DNA of 17,868 bases from JBGOUV01 sp041477815 (GTDB lineage Bacteria > Acidobacteriota > Terriglobia > Bryobacterales > JACQDG01): positions 1 through 17,868 of the forward strand of contig JBGOUV010000098.1 of the NCBI GenBank assembly GCA_041477815.1, given 5' to 3'. Position numbers and translations under genes: made by a program. The notes beneath the pieces are model-generated. The model was given only the letters and a program-made list of their open reading frames with translations, did not search any database and was not told the origin of the DNA. This document shows positions 7,026-13,565 of the stretch, piece after piece (within the stretch, counting starts at the first letter, position 1; the number at the start of each line of letters is the position of its first letter).

Positions 7026-8075
7026 ATGTCGCCTCATCCGCCCAGCAAGGACGAGCTCCTTTCGATCCCTACCCGCCCCTTTACCATCGGCGCGGACAGC
7101 TCCGCCGCCAGCGTCCTGGAGCGTATGGAGGGCACCGCTTTCCAAGGCCGCCAGCTCGGCCGCGCCTTCCTGGCGTGGAAGGCGATGCTGCAGGACCGCT
7201 GCTCGATCCTGATGGGTATGTCCGGCGCCATGGTCCCGGCCGGCATGCGCCGCCTGGTGGTCTACCTGATCCAGAACCGCCTCATCGATTGCCTGGTCTC
7301 CACCGGCGCCAACTTCTTTCACGACATCCACGAGACCCGCGGCTTCTTCCACTACCAGGGCTCTCCCGCGACCGACGACGTCGCCCTGGCCGATAACCTC
7401 ATCGACCGCATGTACGACGTCCTCGCCGACGAAGCCAAGTTCCGCGAGCACGACCAGTGGATCGGCAACTTCGCCGCCTCGCTCGACCAGTCCCGCCCTT
7501 ACACCACCCGCGAGTTCCTCTACCTGCTGGGCTGCGAGCTGGCCAAAACAGCCCAGGAGGACGGCATCGTCTCCGCCGCCGCCAAGGCCAGCGTCCCCCT
7601 GTTCTGTCCGGCGGTGGGGGATTCCTCGATCGGCATCGGCATCGCCGTCAACCGCTACCTCGGCAAGAACCGCCTGATGTTCGACGTCGTCGGCGACGTC
7701 CTGGAGATCACCCGCATCGTCGCCGCATCGCCCGATACCGGCGTCCTCTACTTCGGCGGCGGCACCCCCAAGAACTACGTCCAGCAAACCGAAGTCGTGG
7801 CCATCATCATGAATACCGGCAAGGAAGGACATAAGTACGCCGTACAGGTAGTGACCGACGCCCCGCACTGGGGCGGCCTCTCCGGCTGCACCTTTGAAGA
7901 GGCCCAGTCCTGGGGCAAGATCCACCGCGACGCCACCATGGTCGACTGCCACTGCGACTCCACCATCGCCATGCCCCTGCTGGTCAGCGGCCTGGCCCAG
8001 TACCCCGCGATCATCGCCCACCGCTGGAAGCCCGGCTTTACCATGGGCCCGGAGTTGGGGATTAGTATAGACTAG
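7026..8075 (+). CDS. Deoxyhypusine synthase-like polyamine enzyme
   Basis: A 349-residue member of the deoxyhypusine synthase (DHS) fold, an NAD-dependent aminobutyl transferase family. Bacteria lack the eIF5A target, and bacterial members are usually annotated as DHS-like or homospermidine-biosynthesis proteins. The dinucleotide-binding block is VLYFGGGTPKNY (240-251). The catalytic lysine matching human Lys329 is Lys298 in EEAQSWGKI, with Trp296 and Glu292 also kept. By hand alignment, other human spermidine-contact residues differ: Asp243 to Ile204, His288 to Asn250 and Asp316 to Leu285. This points to a different substrate or acceptor. It lies 5 bases after pdaD, so agmatine or a polyamine derived from it is a plausible substrate (inference). 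Its TAG stop overlaps the stop of the convergent antitoxin gene. Confidence 0.88.
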   Translation: MSPHPPSKDELLSIPTRPFTIGADSSAASVLERMEGTAFQGRQLGRAFLAWKAMLQDRCSILMGMSGAMVPAGMRRLVVYLIQNRLIDCLVSTGANFFHDIHETRGFFHYQGSPATDDVALADNLIDRMYDVLADEAKFREHDQWIGNFAASLDQSRPYTTREFLYLLGCELAKTAQEDGIVSAAAKASVPLFCPAVGDSSIGIGIAVNRYLGKNRLMFDVVGDVLEITRIVAASPDTGVLYFGGGTPKNYVQQTEVVAIIMNTGKEGHKYAVQVVTDAPHWGGLSGCTFEEAQSWGKIHRDATMVDCHCDSTIAMPLLVSGLAQYPAIIAHRWKPGFTMGPELGISID

Positions 8076-8296
8076 GCGTACTCATAAAGAGGTACAGTGC
8101 CGGCCGGTTGCCCGCTTCTCCGAAGCAGCGCCTCAATCCGGCGGACGGTCTCCGGTTTCAAGAGAACATCCCCACACGTGGAGCAGACTTCCGCAGGCAC
8201 GTGATCAATGACAATCACCTGACTGTGATACCGCACCGTATGAACCACCTGCCTGTCCTCGTACTGGCCAGGGCAGCCTTGGATGCTGCAGGTCAT
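8072..8296 (-). CDS. YgiT-type zinc-finger antitoxin
   Basis: A 74-residue protein with a zinc-binding N-terminal domain: Cys3 and Cys8 (MTCSIQGCPGQYE) and Cys38 and Cys41 (VCSTCGD), followed by the helix KPETVRRIEALLR and the family-like ending TVPLYEYA. This is the YgiT/MqsA N-terminal type, without the C-terminal helix-turn-helix of full MqsA. Such proteins act as antitoxins of small type II pairs and usually follow a DUF4258/MqsR-like toxin gene. The start at 8296 is supported by AGAGGAGAA just upstream. A longer frame to 8482 reads through the toxin remnant and is not protein-like. The toxin gene upstream is broken, so this antitoxin appears orphaned. Its stop overlaps that of the convergent DHS-like gene. 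Confidence 0.82.
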   Translation of the reverse strand: MTCSIQGCPGQYEDRQVVHTVRYHSQVIVIDHVPAEVCSTCGDVLLKPETVRRIEALLRRSGQPAGTVPLYEYA

Positions 8297-8307
8297 TGGC
8301 TTCTCCT

Positions 8308-8455
8308 CTAGAAAGGCGTAACCCACTTCGGGAGCCTTGGCTCGTAGACCAGGATCAGCACGTCCTGTCCGGTAGTGCACACAACATGGAGCGGTCGACC
8401 GCTCGCAGTAAAACCGCCAACCAAACAGCAAGCCCCACGTCGGTGGCTCCAGTTG
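8308..8455 (-). pseudogene. Frameshifted, truncated DUF4258-like toxin
   Basis: On the minus strand, LEPPTWGLLFGWR (about 8455-8414) is followed, after a frame change at a run of four T (8413-8410), by TASGRPLHVVCTTGQDVLIL then VYEPRLPKWVTPF and a TAG at 8310-8308. GRPLHVV...VYEP is the C-terminal signature of DUF4258 toxins, which usually precede YgiT-type antitoxins exactly as here: the stop overlaps the antitoxin's ribosome binding site. The N-terminal half, with the HAxxRMxERGI-type motif, is absent in all frames. The gene is therefore both truncated and frameshifted. Confidence 0.65.
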
Positions 8456-8880
8456 TGCAGGTAGTAGCACGGAAGCATACATACAGCCGCTGCCGAGCTA
8501 CGCGCTGAAGACTGCTACTGCGCGCGGACCCATGGGACGCTGCACTCGCAAGGGGGCACCCGAGCGAGCCAATTGGAAACTCGGCCGTCGAAAGGAGAGC
8601 CGGAAAACTCCTTGAGGCCACCACTTGCTGCCGAGACGTCGGTTCAAGCCGGAGCCCCAGGGCGATTTGCCCTCTTCCGCCGTTAGGACCAGTGGCGCGT
8701 GAAGGTCCCACCAAAGTAGTTGTGGGTAGGACTTCGGGGCTACCGACCCTGTGTAGAGCGGTTGCATTTGGTTTGAAGATTTCAGGATGGCAGCGATGTG
8801 ATTGCCCGACTTTTGGTTCGCTGGCTGATTCAAACCTGCCATCCCTTAATGCACCGTTGGGGCGCAGTCAGCTATGCGGG
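8456..8880. other. Unexplained region, possible structured RNA or remnant
   Basis: About 425 bp without a recognisable gene lie between the toxin remnant and the yjjX stop. One minus frame of 114 codons (8842-8498) is open and Trp/Asn/Gln-rich (PQLLWWDLHAPLVLTAEEGK), unlike neighbouring proteins. I recognise no family and see no ribosome binding site. Several small hairpins are present, for example AGGGC/GCCCT at 8659-8673 and GTCCCA...TGGG-TA-GGAC near 8706-8732. It could be a decayed mobile element, a structured RNA, or simply a non-coding spacer. Confidence 0.3.
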
Positions 8881-9432
8881 CTAAGCATTGCGGCTTTGAT
8901 ACATTCGCTCCGCCAGCAAAAACGGCGCCAGCGCGTTCACCAAAGCGTCGCGGAAGGCGTGCTGCCGGGTGATGAGGTTCCGCGTCAGTATCCCCCAGGT
9001 CCCCTCCTGACTCCGAATATCTACCCTCCCCGCCACCTCGTCGATCACCTCGGCCAGGCTCCTTCCCTTCCCGATGACTTCTTCCACCATCCCCGGCGGC
9101 AGGGGCACCGCCCCGCCGCTTCCGAAATACCCCCGCGCCCCATCGCTCGCGTAGGCCCAGTTCTCCAGCCACACGTCGTCCCCGCTCTGCGCCAGTCCCC
9201 CCTCCATCCCCACGTACAAATCGAACCCAGGCGCAGTCGCCAGCAGACCATCCACCCGCTGCCGCGCCCCGCGCCGGATTTCTTCACTCGACAGCGGCGT
9301 CTCCCGCACCCCGCTCTCCACCGCAAACGCCGCCGTCTCCCACACCCGCCCCGCATCGATCTCCTGCAACACCGCCCGCAGCGCCTCCAGCTTCGGACGC
9401 CGCGCGGTCCCCGCCGCGATCCGCGTCGTCAC
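8881..9432 (-). CDS. yjjX: YjjX/DUF84 inosine/xanthosine triphosphatase
   Basis: A 183-residue cytosolic house-cleaning enzyme that hydrolyses non-canonical purine NTPs (ITP, XTP) so they are not built into nucleic acids. The family pattern is clear: IAAGTARRPKLEALRAVL at the N-terminus, FAVESGVRETPLSSEEIRRG then ARQRV, DLYVGMEGG with the acidic metal-site residues, VPLPPGMVEEV, and a C-terminal GTWGILTRNLITRQHAF with ALAPF. Length fits E. coli YjjX (about 170). The start is GTG at 9432, which overlaps the TGA of alr by 4 bases, so translation is probably coupled. It is the last gene of a dnaB-alr-yjjX unit. Confidence 0.85.
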   Translation of the reverse strand: MTTRIAAGTARRPKLEALRAVLQEIDAGRVWETAAFAVESGVRETPLSSEEIRRGARQRVDGLLATAPGFDLYVGMEGGLAQSGDDVWLENWAYASDGARGYFGSGGAVPLPPGMVEEVIGKGRSLAEVIDEVAGRVDIRSQEGTWGILTRNLITRQHAFRDALVNALAPFLLAERMYQSRNA

Positions 9433-10544
9433 CGGTACACCCGCGTCACCCGCCGTCCGATGCGGACCAGCACTTCGTACGGGATGGTGCCGCAGCGCGC
9501 GGCAATCTCCGCGGCATCGAGGGTTTGGTCGCCTTCCCGCCCGAGCAGCGTTACGTAGTCACCGGGGAGCAGGCCGGGGGCGGCCGAAAGGTCCACCAGG
9601 CAGACGTCCATGCTGACCAGGCCGACGATGGGGGCCCGCGCGCCCGCAGCCAAAACGAACCCGCCGTTGGACAGACGCCGGTCCAAACCATCGGCATAGC
9701 CGGCCGCGATCACCCCGATCCGCATCGGACGCTCGGTGCGGAACGTGGCGTTATAGCCCAGCGCTACCCCGGCCGGCACGTCCTTAATCGTCAGGATCTG
9801 CGCCTTCCACGTCAGGACCGGCTGCACCTGGAACCGGGCGGCGGCCGGCGCGCCCCGCGGGGGCATCAGGTAGCCATAGAGAGCCAGCCCCGGCCGCGCC
9901 ATAGATCCCCAGGTGTCCGGCCGGTAGGCCAGCGCCGCGCTGTTCGCCGCATGGACGAAGGCCGGCCGGATCCCTCGTGCCGCCAGTTGCTCCACTAGCT
10001 GGCTGAACCGCCGGAGTTGCTGCTCGGTCTGTCCGGCGCCCAGATCCTCGGCGGAGGCGAAGTGTGTGGCCAAGCCCTCCAGACGCAAATGCGGGCACGC
10101 CGACAGTAGCTCAGCCACATCCGAGGCCCGAGCCTCAGCCAGGCCCAGCCGGCCCATCCCCGAGTCGAACTTGAGGTGAAAGCGCGGGCAGCACTCCCGC
10201 ATCCGCGCCCACGCGTCCAGGTCGCGCAGGTCCTCGATGCTGTGCAGCATCAAGGTCAGGTTGAACTCGGCGATGGTGTTCAACTCCGAGCGGGCGCACT
10301 CGGCCAGCACCACAATCCGGCCGCCGATCCCGTGACGCCGCAGCTCGACGCCTTCCTCCATCGAAGTGACGCCGAACCACCGGGCCCCGGCGGCCTCCAG
10401 GGTTTGGGCCACCCGCACGGCTCCGTGACCGTAGGCGTCGGCCTTGACCACCGCCAGAATCTCGACCTGCTCGCCTACCCCCGCCCGGATAGCCTGGTAG
10501 TTGGCCCCCAGGGCGGCCCGGGAGATCTCCACAAAGGTGCGCAT
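9429..10544 (-). CDS. alr: Alanine racemase
   Basis: A 371-residue PLP enzyme that interconverts L- and D-alanine for peptidoglycan. Lys34 in AVVKADAYGHGA is the PLP-binding lysine. The second catalytic base is Tyr264 in ALGYNATF, and the C-terminal domain has GLVSMDVCLVDLS with Met312. RFHLKFDSGMGRLGL (about 121-135) and HAANSAA (198-204) are the usual PLP-barrel blocks, and MARPGLALYGY (215-225) is canonical. Length is typical and no key residue is missing. It begins 6 bases after the dnaB stop and overlaps yjjX by 4 bases, so it is very likely co-transcribed with both. No strong ribosome binding site is seen. Confidence 0.96.
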   Translation of the reverse strand: MRTFVEISRAALGANYQAIRAGVGEQVEILAVVKADAYGHGAVRVAQTLEAAGARWFGVTSMEEGVELRRHGIGGRIVVLAECARSELNTIAEFNLTLMLHSIEDLRDLDAWARMRECCPRFHLKFDSGMGRLGLAEARASDVAELLSACPHLRLEGLATHFASAEDLGAGQTEQQLRRFSQLVEQLAARGIRPAFVHAANSAALAYRPDTWGSMARPGLALYGYLMPPRGAPAAARFQVQPVLTWKAQILTIKDVPAGVALGYNATFRTERPMRIGVIAAGYADGLDRRLSNGGFVLAAGARAPIVGLVSMDVCLVDLSAAPGLLPGDYVTLLGREGDQTLDAAEIAARCGTIPYEVLVRIGRRVTRVYR

Positions 10545-10550
10545 GTGCGC

Positions 10551-11933
10551 CTACTCAAAGCCCTCTGGCGGAGCCTCCTCCCCGAGGTCCTCGGCGCGAT
10601 TCTCGAACCGCGTGTACTTGTGCAGGAAGGCCAGCTCCACCTTGCCGGTAGGGCCGTTGCGCTGCTTGGCGATGAGCACTTCGGCCAGCCCGTGCAGATC
10701 CTCGCGGTCCGGCTTGTAGACCTCCTCGCGAAAAATGAACGCCACCACGTCGGCGTCCTGCTCAATCGAACCCGATTCCCGCAGGTCGCTGAGCTGCGGC
10801 CGATGGTCGCCGGTCCGGACCTCGGGCGCGCGGTTGAGCTGCGAGAGGGCTACCACCGGCACATCCAGTTCTTTCGCCAACTGCTTGAGACCACGGGAGA
10901 TAGCCGAGATCTCCTGATTGCGGTTCTCGGACTTCCCTTTGCCCGTCATCAACTGCATGTAGTCGATCACCACCAGCGACAGTCCATGCTCGTGTCGCTG
11001 GCGCCGGCACTTGGCGTGCAACTCCATCACCCCGGTACCGGCCGCATCATCTATATAGAGCGGACTCTGCACCAGCTGGTTGAGCGCCCCGGAGAGCCGG
11101 CGCCGCTCCTCCTGGTTGAGAAACCCACCCCGGAAACGGTGGCTGTCCACCCGGGCGATGCCGCACAACAGGCGCGACAGCAGCGACTCCTTCGACATTT
11201 CGAGCGAGAAGAACGCCACCGGCTTGGACAGCTTCACGGCCACGTGCTGGGCGATGTTGAGGGCCAGGGCGGTCTTCCCCATGGAGGGCCGGGCGGCGAT
11301 GATGATCAACTCGGCCGGCTGGAAGCCCGTGGTCATATCGTCGAGCTTGGTGAAGCCGGTCGAGAGCCCGCGCAGGCGTTTGCTGGGATCCAGGAAGGCG
11401 TTGATCCCGCCGGGAAACGACTCCACCACCTGCCGCGGATTCACTAGGCCGCCCCGCACCCGCGAGTCTCCCACCCGCAGGATCAGGTCCTCGGCGCGCC
11501 CCAGGATCTGGTCGATGTCGTCGCTGGCCTGGAAGCAGTCGCCCATGATCGTCTGCGACGTGTAGATGAGCTGTCGCAGCAGCGAATTGTCCTTGACGAT
11601 CCGGCTGTAACTGTCTATGTTTTCAAAGCGTGGCAGGCCCTCGGTGAGCGAAGAGAGATAGGCCACTCCATCGCACGACTCCAGCTGGCTGTGCTTCATC
11701 AGCTCGTTGGCGATGGTCAGGTACTCGATCTTCTCCGAGCGCTCGTAGAGGTCCACCATCCGCGCAAAGATGCGGCGGTGTTTCTCAAGATGGAAGTCCT
11801 CGGCCGAGAGCACCCCGGCCACCTGGGAGAAGACGGTGTCGGATAACAGGATCGACCCCAGCACGAACTGCTCGGCCTCGGCATTGGCCGGCATCGTCCT
11901 TTCGAAGGCGTTACCAGTGGCAGTGGCAGGCAT
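10551..11933 (-). CDS. dnaB: Replicative DNA helicase DnaB
   Basis: A 460-residue hexameric helicase that unwinds DNA at the replication fork and binds primase. The N-terminal helical domain (about 14-120) starts PANAEAEQFVLGSILLSD. The RecA-like domain has Walker A ARPSMGKT (214-221), FFSLEMS (241-247), Walker B VVIDYMQLM (321-329), LSQLNRAPE, SDLRESGSIEQDAD, and the arginine-finger region KQRNGPTG (423-430). No intein interrupts it. ATG at 11933 is preferred. A TTG at 11942 would add three residues, and neither has a clear ribosome binding site. It heads the dnaB-alr-yjjX operon and its promoter must lie in the long region to its right. Confidence 0.97.
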   Translation of the reverse strand: MPATATGNAFERTMPANAEAEQFVLGSILLSDTVFSQVAGVLSAEDFHLEKHRRIFARMVDLYERSEKIEYLTIANELMKHSQLESCDGVAYLSSLTEGLPRFENIDSYSRIVKDNSLLRQLIYTSQTIMGDCFQASDDIDQILGRAEDLILRVGDSRVRGGLVNPRQVVESFPGGINAFLDPSKRLRGLSTGFTKLDDMTTGFQPAELIIIAARPSMGKTALALNIAQHVAVKLSKPVAFFSLEMSKESLLSRLLCGIARVDSHRFRGGFLNQEERRRLSGALNQLVQSPLYIDDAAGTGVMELHAKCRRQRHEHGLSLVVIDYMQLMTGKGKSENRNQEISAISRGLKQLAKELDVPVVALSQLNRAPEVRTGDHRPQLSDLRESGSIEQDADVVAFIFREEVYKPDREDLHGLAEVLIAKQRNGPTGKVELAFLHKYTRFENRAEDLGEEAPPEGFE

Positions 11934-12109
11934 GGGCCGCAATCGGCAAACAGGGTTGAGGTTAGCCTATAAGCGGGTGGTTTAGTGAGCGAAAAATTAC
12001 GGTGCGTGTTTGGAAGCTGTTAGGCTGTGAATCCCGAAAAATGTCCACAAATTTGCTATGTCTGCATCCTTTCCATCGGCGTTTCAACAACTTAGCCTGT
12101 GGAGCCAAC

Positions 12110-12118
12110 TGTGGATAA
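12110..12118 (-). promoter_or_regulatory. DnaA box (perfect match)
   Basis: TGTGGATAA is the exact reverse complement of TTATCCACA, the strongest DnaA-binding 9-mer. It lies about 180 bp upstream of dnaB in AT-rich sequence. Confidence 0.5.
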
Positions 12119-12190
12119 ATCCCCTTTCAGGCCCTTGCCAAGAGTGCGAAACAAGCCCTCTGTTACCAACGTGTTACGACGGCTCCGTTC

Positions 12191-12199
12191 TTTTACACA
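12191..12199 (+). promoter_or_regulatory. DnaA box (consensus match)
   Basis: TTTTACACA fits the TTWTNCACA consensus. It lies 72 bp from the perfect box and faces the other way. Confidence 0.35.
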
Positions 12200-12347
12200 C
12201 AACCAATTCACACGCATTCTGTTTGTAACAATATAGCAGAGTTTCGTAGCGAAGAAAAGGGGAAGATGACGAGCCCCGTGCGAGCCTAACCGGCGATCCG
12301 AACGGGGCCGGACGTCCCCGGTCCCGGCCGCCCCCAGTCAGCTTGGA

Positions 12348-12373
12348 ACCTCGTCGCAAATCTGCGACGAGGT
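12348..12373. repeat. 26-nt hairpin, copy A
   Basis: ACCTCGTCGCA (12348-12358) and TGCGACGAGGT (12363-12373) form a perfect 11-bp stem around AATC. The ends (ACCT/AGGT) and centre (GCAAAT.TGC) match the palindrome at 13527-13552, while the middle of the stem differs in both arms so that pairing is kept. It is not followed by a T-run. Confidence 0.7.
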
Positions 12374-12522
12374 CGCCCCCCGCTCACCCTCCGGTTCGCC
12401 GAAGCTGCGTTCGGTTCCCAGGCCCCCGCCACGCCTCCGCGTAGCGGGCGGTGTATACTTCCAACTGCCCGGAAACCTGGAATGGAAGTCCGGGACGCGC
12501 CGGTCGCAGGGAGGTACGAATC

Positions 12523-13503
12523 ATGCCAATCTCACCACCTAGGAAACTGCTGCTGGCAGCGCTGCTCCTTCTGCCGTTGGCGGCGCAAACGCCCCGCGCG
12601 GTTTCCGCCGCCGAGTTCGACCGCTGGATGTCGGAGCTGTCGAACTGGGGACGCTGGGGCCAGGACGACGAGCTGGGCGCCATCAACCTGATCACGCCGG
12701 CCAAGCGCCTGGCCGCCGCCCGGCTGGTTCGGGAGGGGGTGACCGTTTCGCTCTCCCACGACGCGGAGACGCAAACCGCCGCCGACAATCCCCGTCCGTT
12801 TGTCCACGAGATGCTGGCCCACGGCCGGACGCCGGACGTGCAGTCCCACAGCGACCAGTTCACCGTGGCCCATCACGGGCTGGCGCACACGCACCTGGAC
12901 GCGCTGTGCCACTACTTCTATAAGGACCGGATGTACAACGGGATCTCGCGGAGCGAAGTCACCCCAAAGGGCGCCGGCCGGCTTTCCATTCACCGCCTGA
13001 AGAGCGGGATCTTCACGCGGGCCATTCTGGTCGATATCCCGCGGCTCAAAGGAGTCCCCTACCTGGAGCCCGGCACGCCGATCTATCCGGAAGACCTGGA
13101 CGCCTGTGAGAAGTTCGCGCGGGTGAAGGTGCAACCCGGCGACGTTCTGCTGGTCCGCACGGGACGCTGGGCCCGGCGTACGGCCAAAGGCCCCTGGCCC
13201 GCCGCGGATCACTTGGCCGGCCTGCACGCCTCCTGCGTCCGCTGGCTCAAGGCCCGCGACATAGCGGTGCTGGGAAGCGACAGCGCCAGCGAGGTGAGGC
13301 CCACCGGCGTCGAGGGAATGCGCGGGCCGGTCCATACGCTCGTTCTGGTGGCCCTGGGAGTGCCCATCTTCGACAATTGCGATCTGGAGGAGCTGGCCAA
13401 CGCCGCGAACCAGCGCCAACGCTGGGAATTCCTGCTGACTACGGCGCCGCTGGCGGTCCCGGGCGCTACCGGATCGGCGCTGAATCCGATTGCGGTATTC
13501 TAG
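12523..13503 (+). CDS. Exported cyclase-family (PF04199) metal hydrolase
   Basis: A 326-residue protein of the cyclase/kynurenine-formamidase-like family, which are metal-dependent amidohydrolases. The signal peptide is visible (PPRKLLLAALLLLPLAAQTP, cleavage near 30), so it acts outside the cytosol. The metal site is GLAHTHLDALCHYF, with His122, His124, Asp126 and His130. WGQDDELGAINLITP near the N-terminus, DVLLVRTGRWA and the C-terminal HTLVLVALGVPIFDNCDLEE complete the family pattern. ATG at 12523 is favoured by AGGGAGG at 12508-12514. A longer frame starting at 12451 would bury the signal peptide. Known relatives hydrolyse formylkynurenine, isatin or cyclic esters, and the substrate here is unknown. 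It stands alone, with related hairpins on either side. Confidence 0.86.
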   Translation: MPISPPRKLLLAALLLLPLAAQTPRAVSAAEFDRWMSELSNWGRWGQDDELGAINLITPAKRLAAARLVREGVTVSLSHDAETQTAADNPRPFVHEMLAHGRTPDVQSHSDQFTVAHHGLAHTHLDALCHYFYKDRMYNGISRSEVTPKGAGRLSIHRLKSGIFTRAILVDIPRLKGVPYLEPGTPIYPEDLDACEKFARVKVQPGDVLLVRTGRWARRTAKGPWPAADHLAGLHASCVRWLKARDIAVLGSDSASEVRPTGVEGMRGPVHTLVLVALGVPIFDNCDLEELANAANQRQRWEFLLTTAPLAVPGATGSALNPIAVF

Positions 13504-13526
13504 CTCCCACCACCCGTGGCCCAGGG

Positions 13527-13552
13527 ACCTGACTGCAAATTTGCAGTCAGGT
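13527..13552. terminator. 26-nt perfect palindrome, copy B, likely bidirectional terminator
   Basis: ACCTGACTGCAAA (13527-13539) is followed directly by its exact reverse complement TTTGCAGTCAGGT (13540-13552). It sits in the 62-bp gap between the convergent cyclase and kinase genes, a classic place for a two-way terminator. It lacks a T-run. Ends and centre match copy A at 12348-12373. Confidence 0.65.
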
Positions 13553-13565
13553 TCGGTTCACAGAA

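Larger units (their letters stand above)
11934..12522. other. Long intergenic region with DnaA-box matches
   Basis: This 589-bp gap separates divergent dnaB (minus) and the cyclase gene (plus). The half near dnaB is notably AT-richer than the coding DNA. It contains a perfect DnaA box on the minus strand (TGTGGATAA, 12110-12118), a second site fitting TTWTNCACA on the plus strand (TTTTACACA, 12191-12199), and a weaker ATGTCCACA at 12041-12049. The half near the cyclase is GC-rich and has the hairpin at 12348-12373. No coding frame in it looks real. It may be a DnaA-regulated promoter region or an origin-like site. Confidence 0.45.

Noticed and set aside
8297..8482. Upstream extension of the zinc-finger protein
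   Set aside because: The added residues are the toxin remnant read partly in a wrong frame. The strong ribosome binding site supports the ATG at 8296.
8635..8660. tRNA T-arm-like string GGTTCAAGCC
   Set aside because: The bases around it do not form the 5-bp T-stem and no anticodon or acceptor arms can be drawn.
10176..11447. Open frame of 423 codons on the plus strand
   Set aside because: It is opposite alr and dnaB and has no family-like motif.
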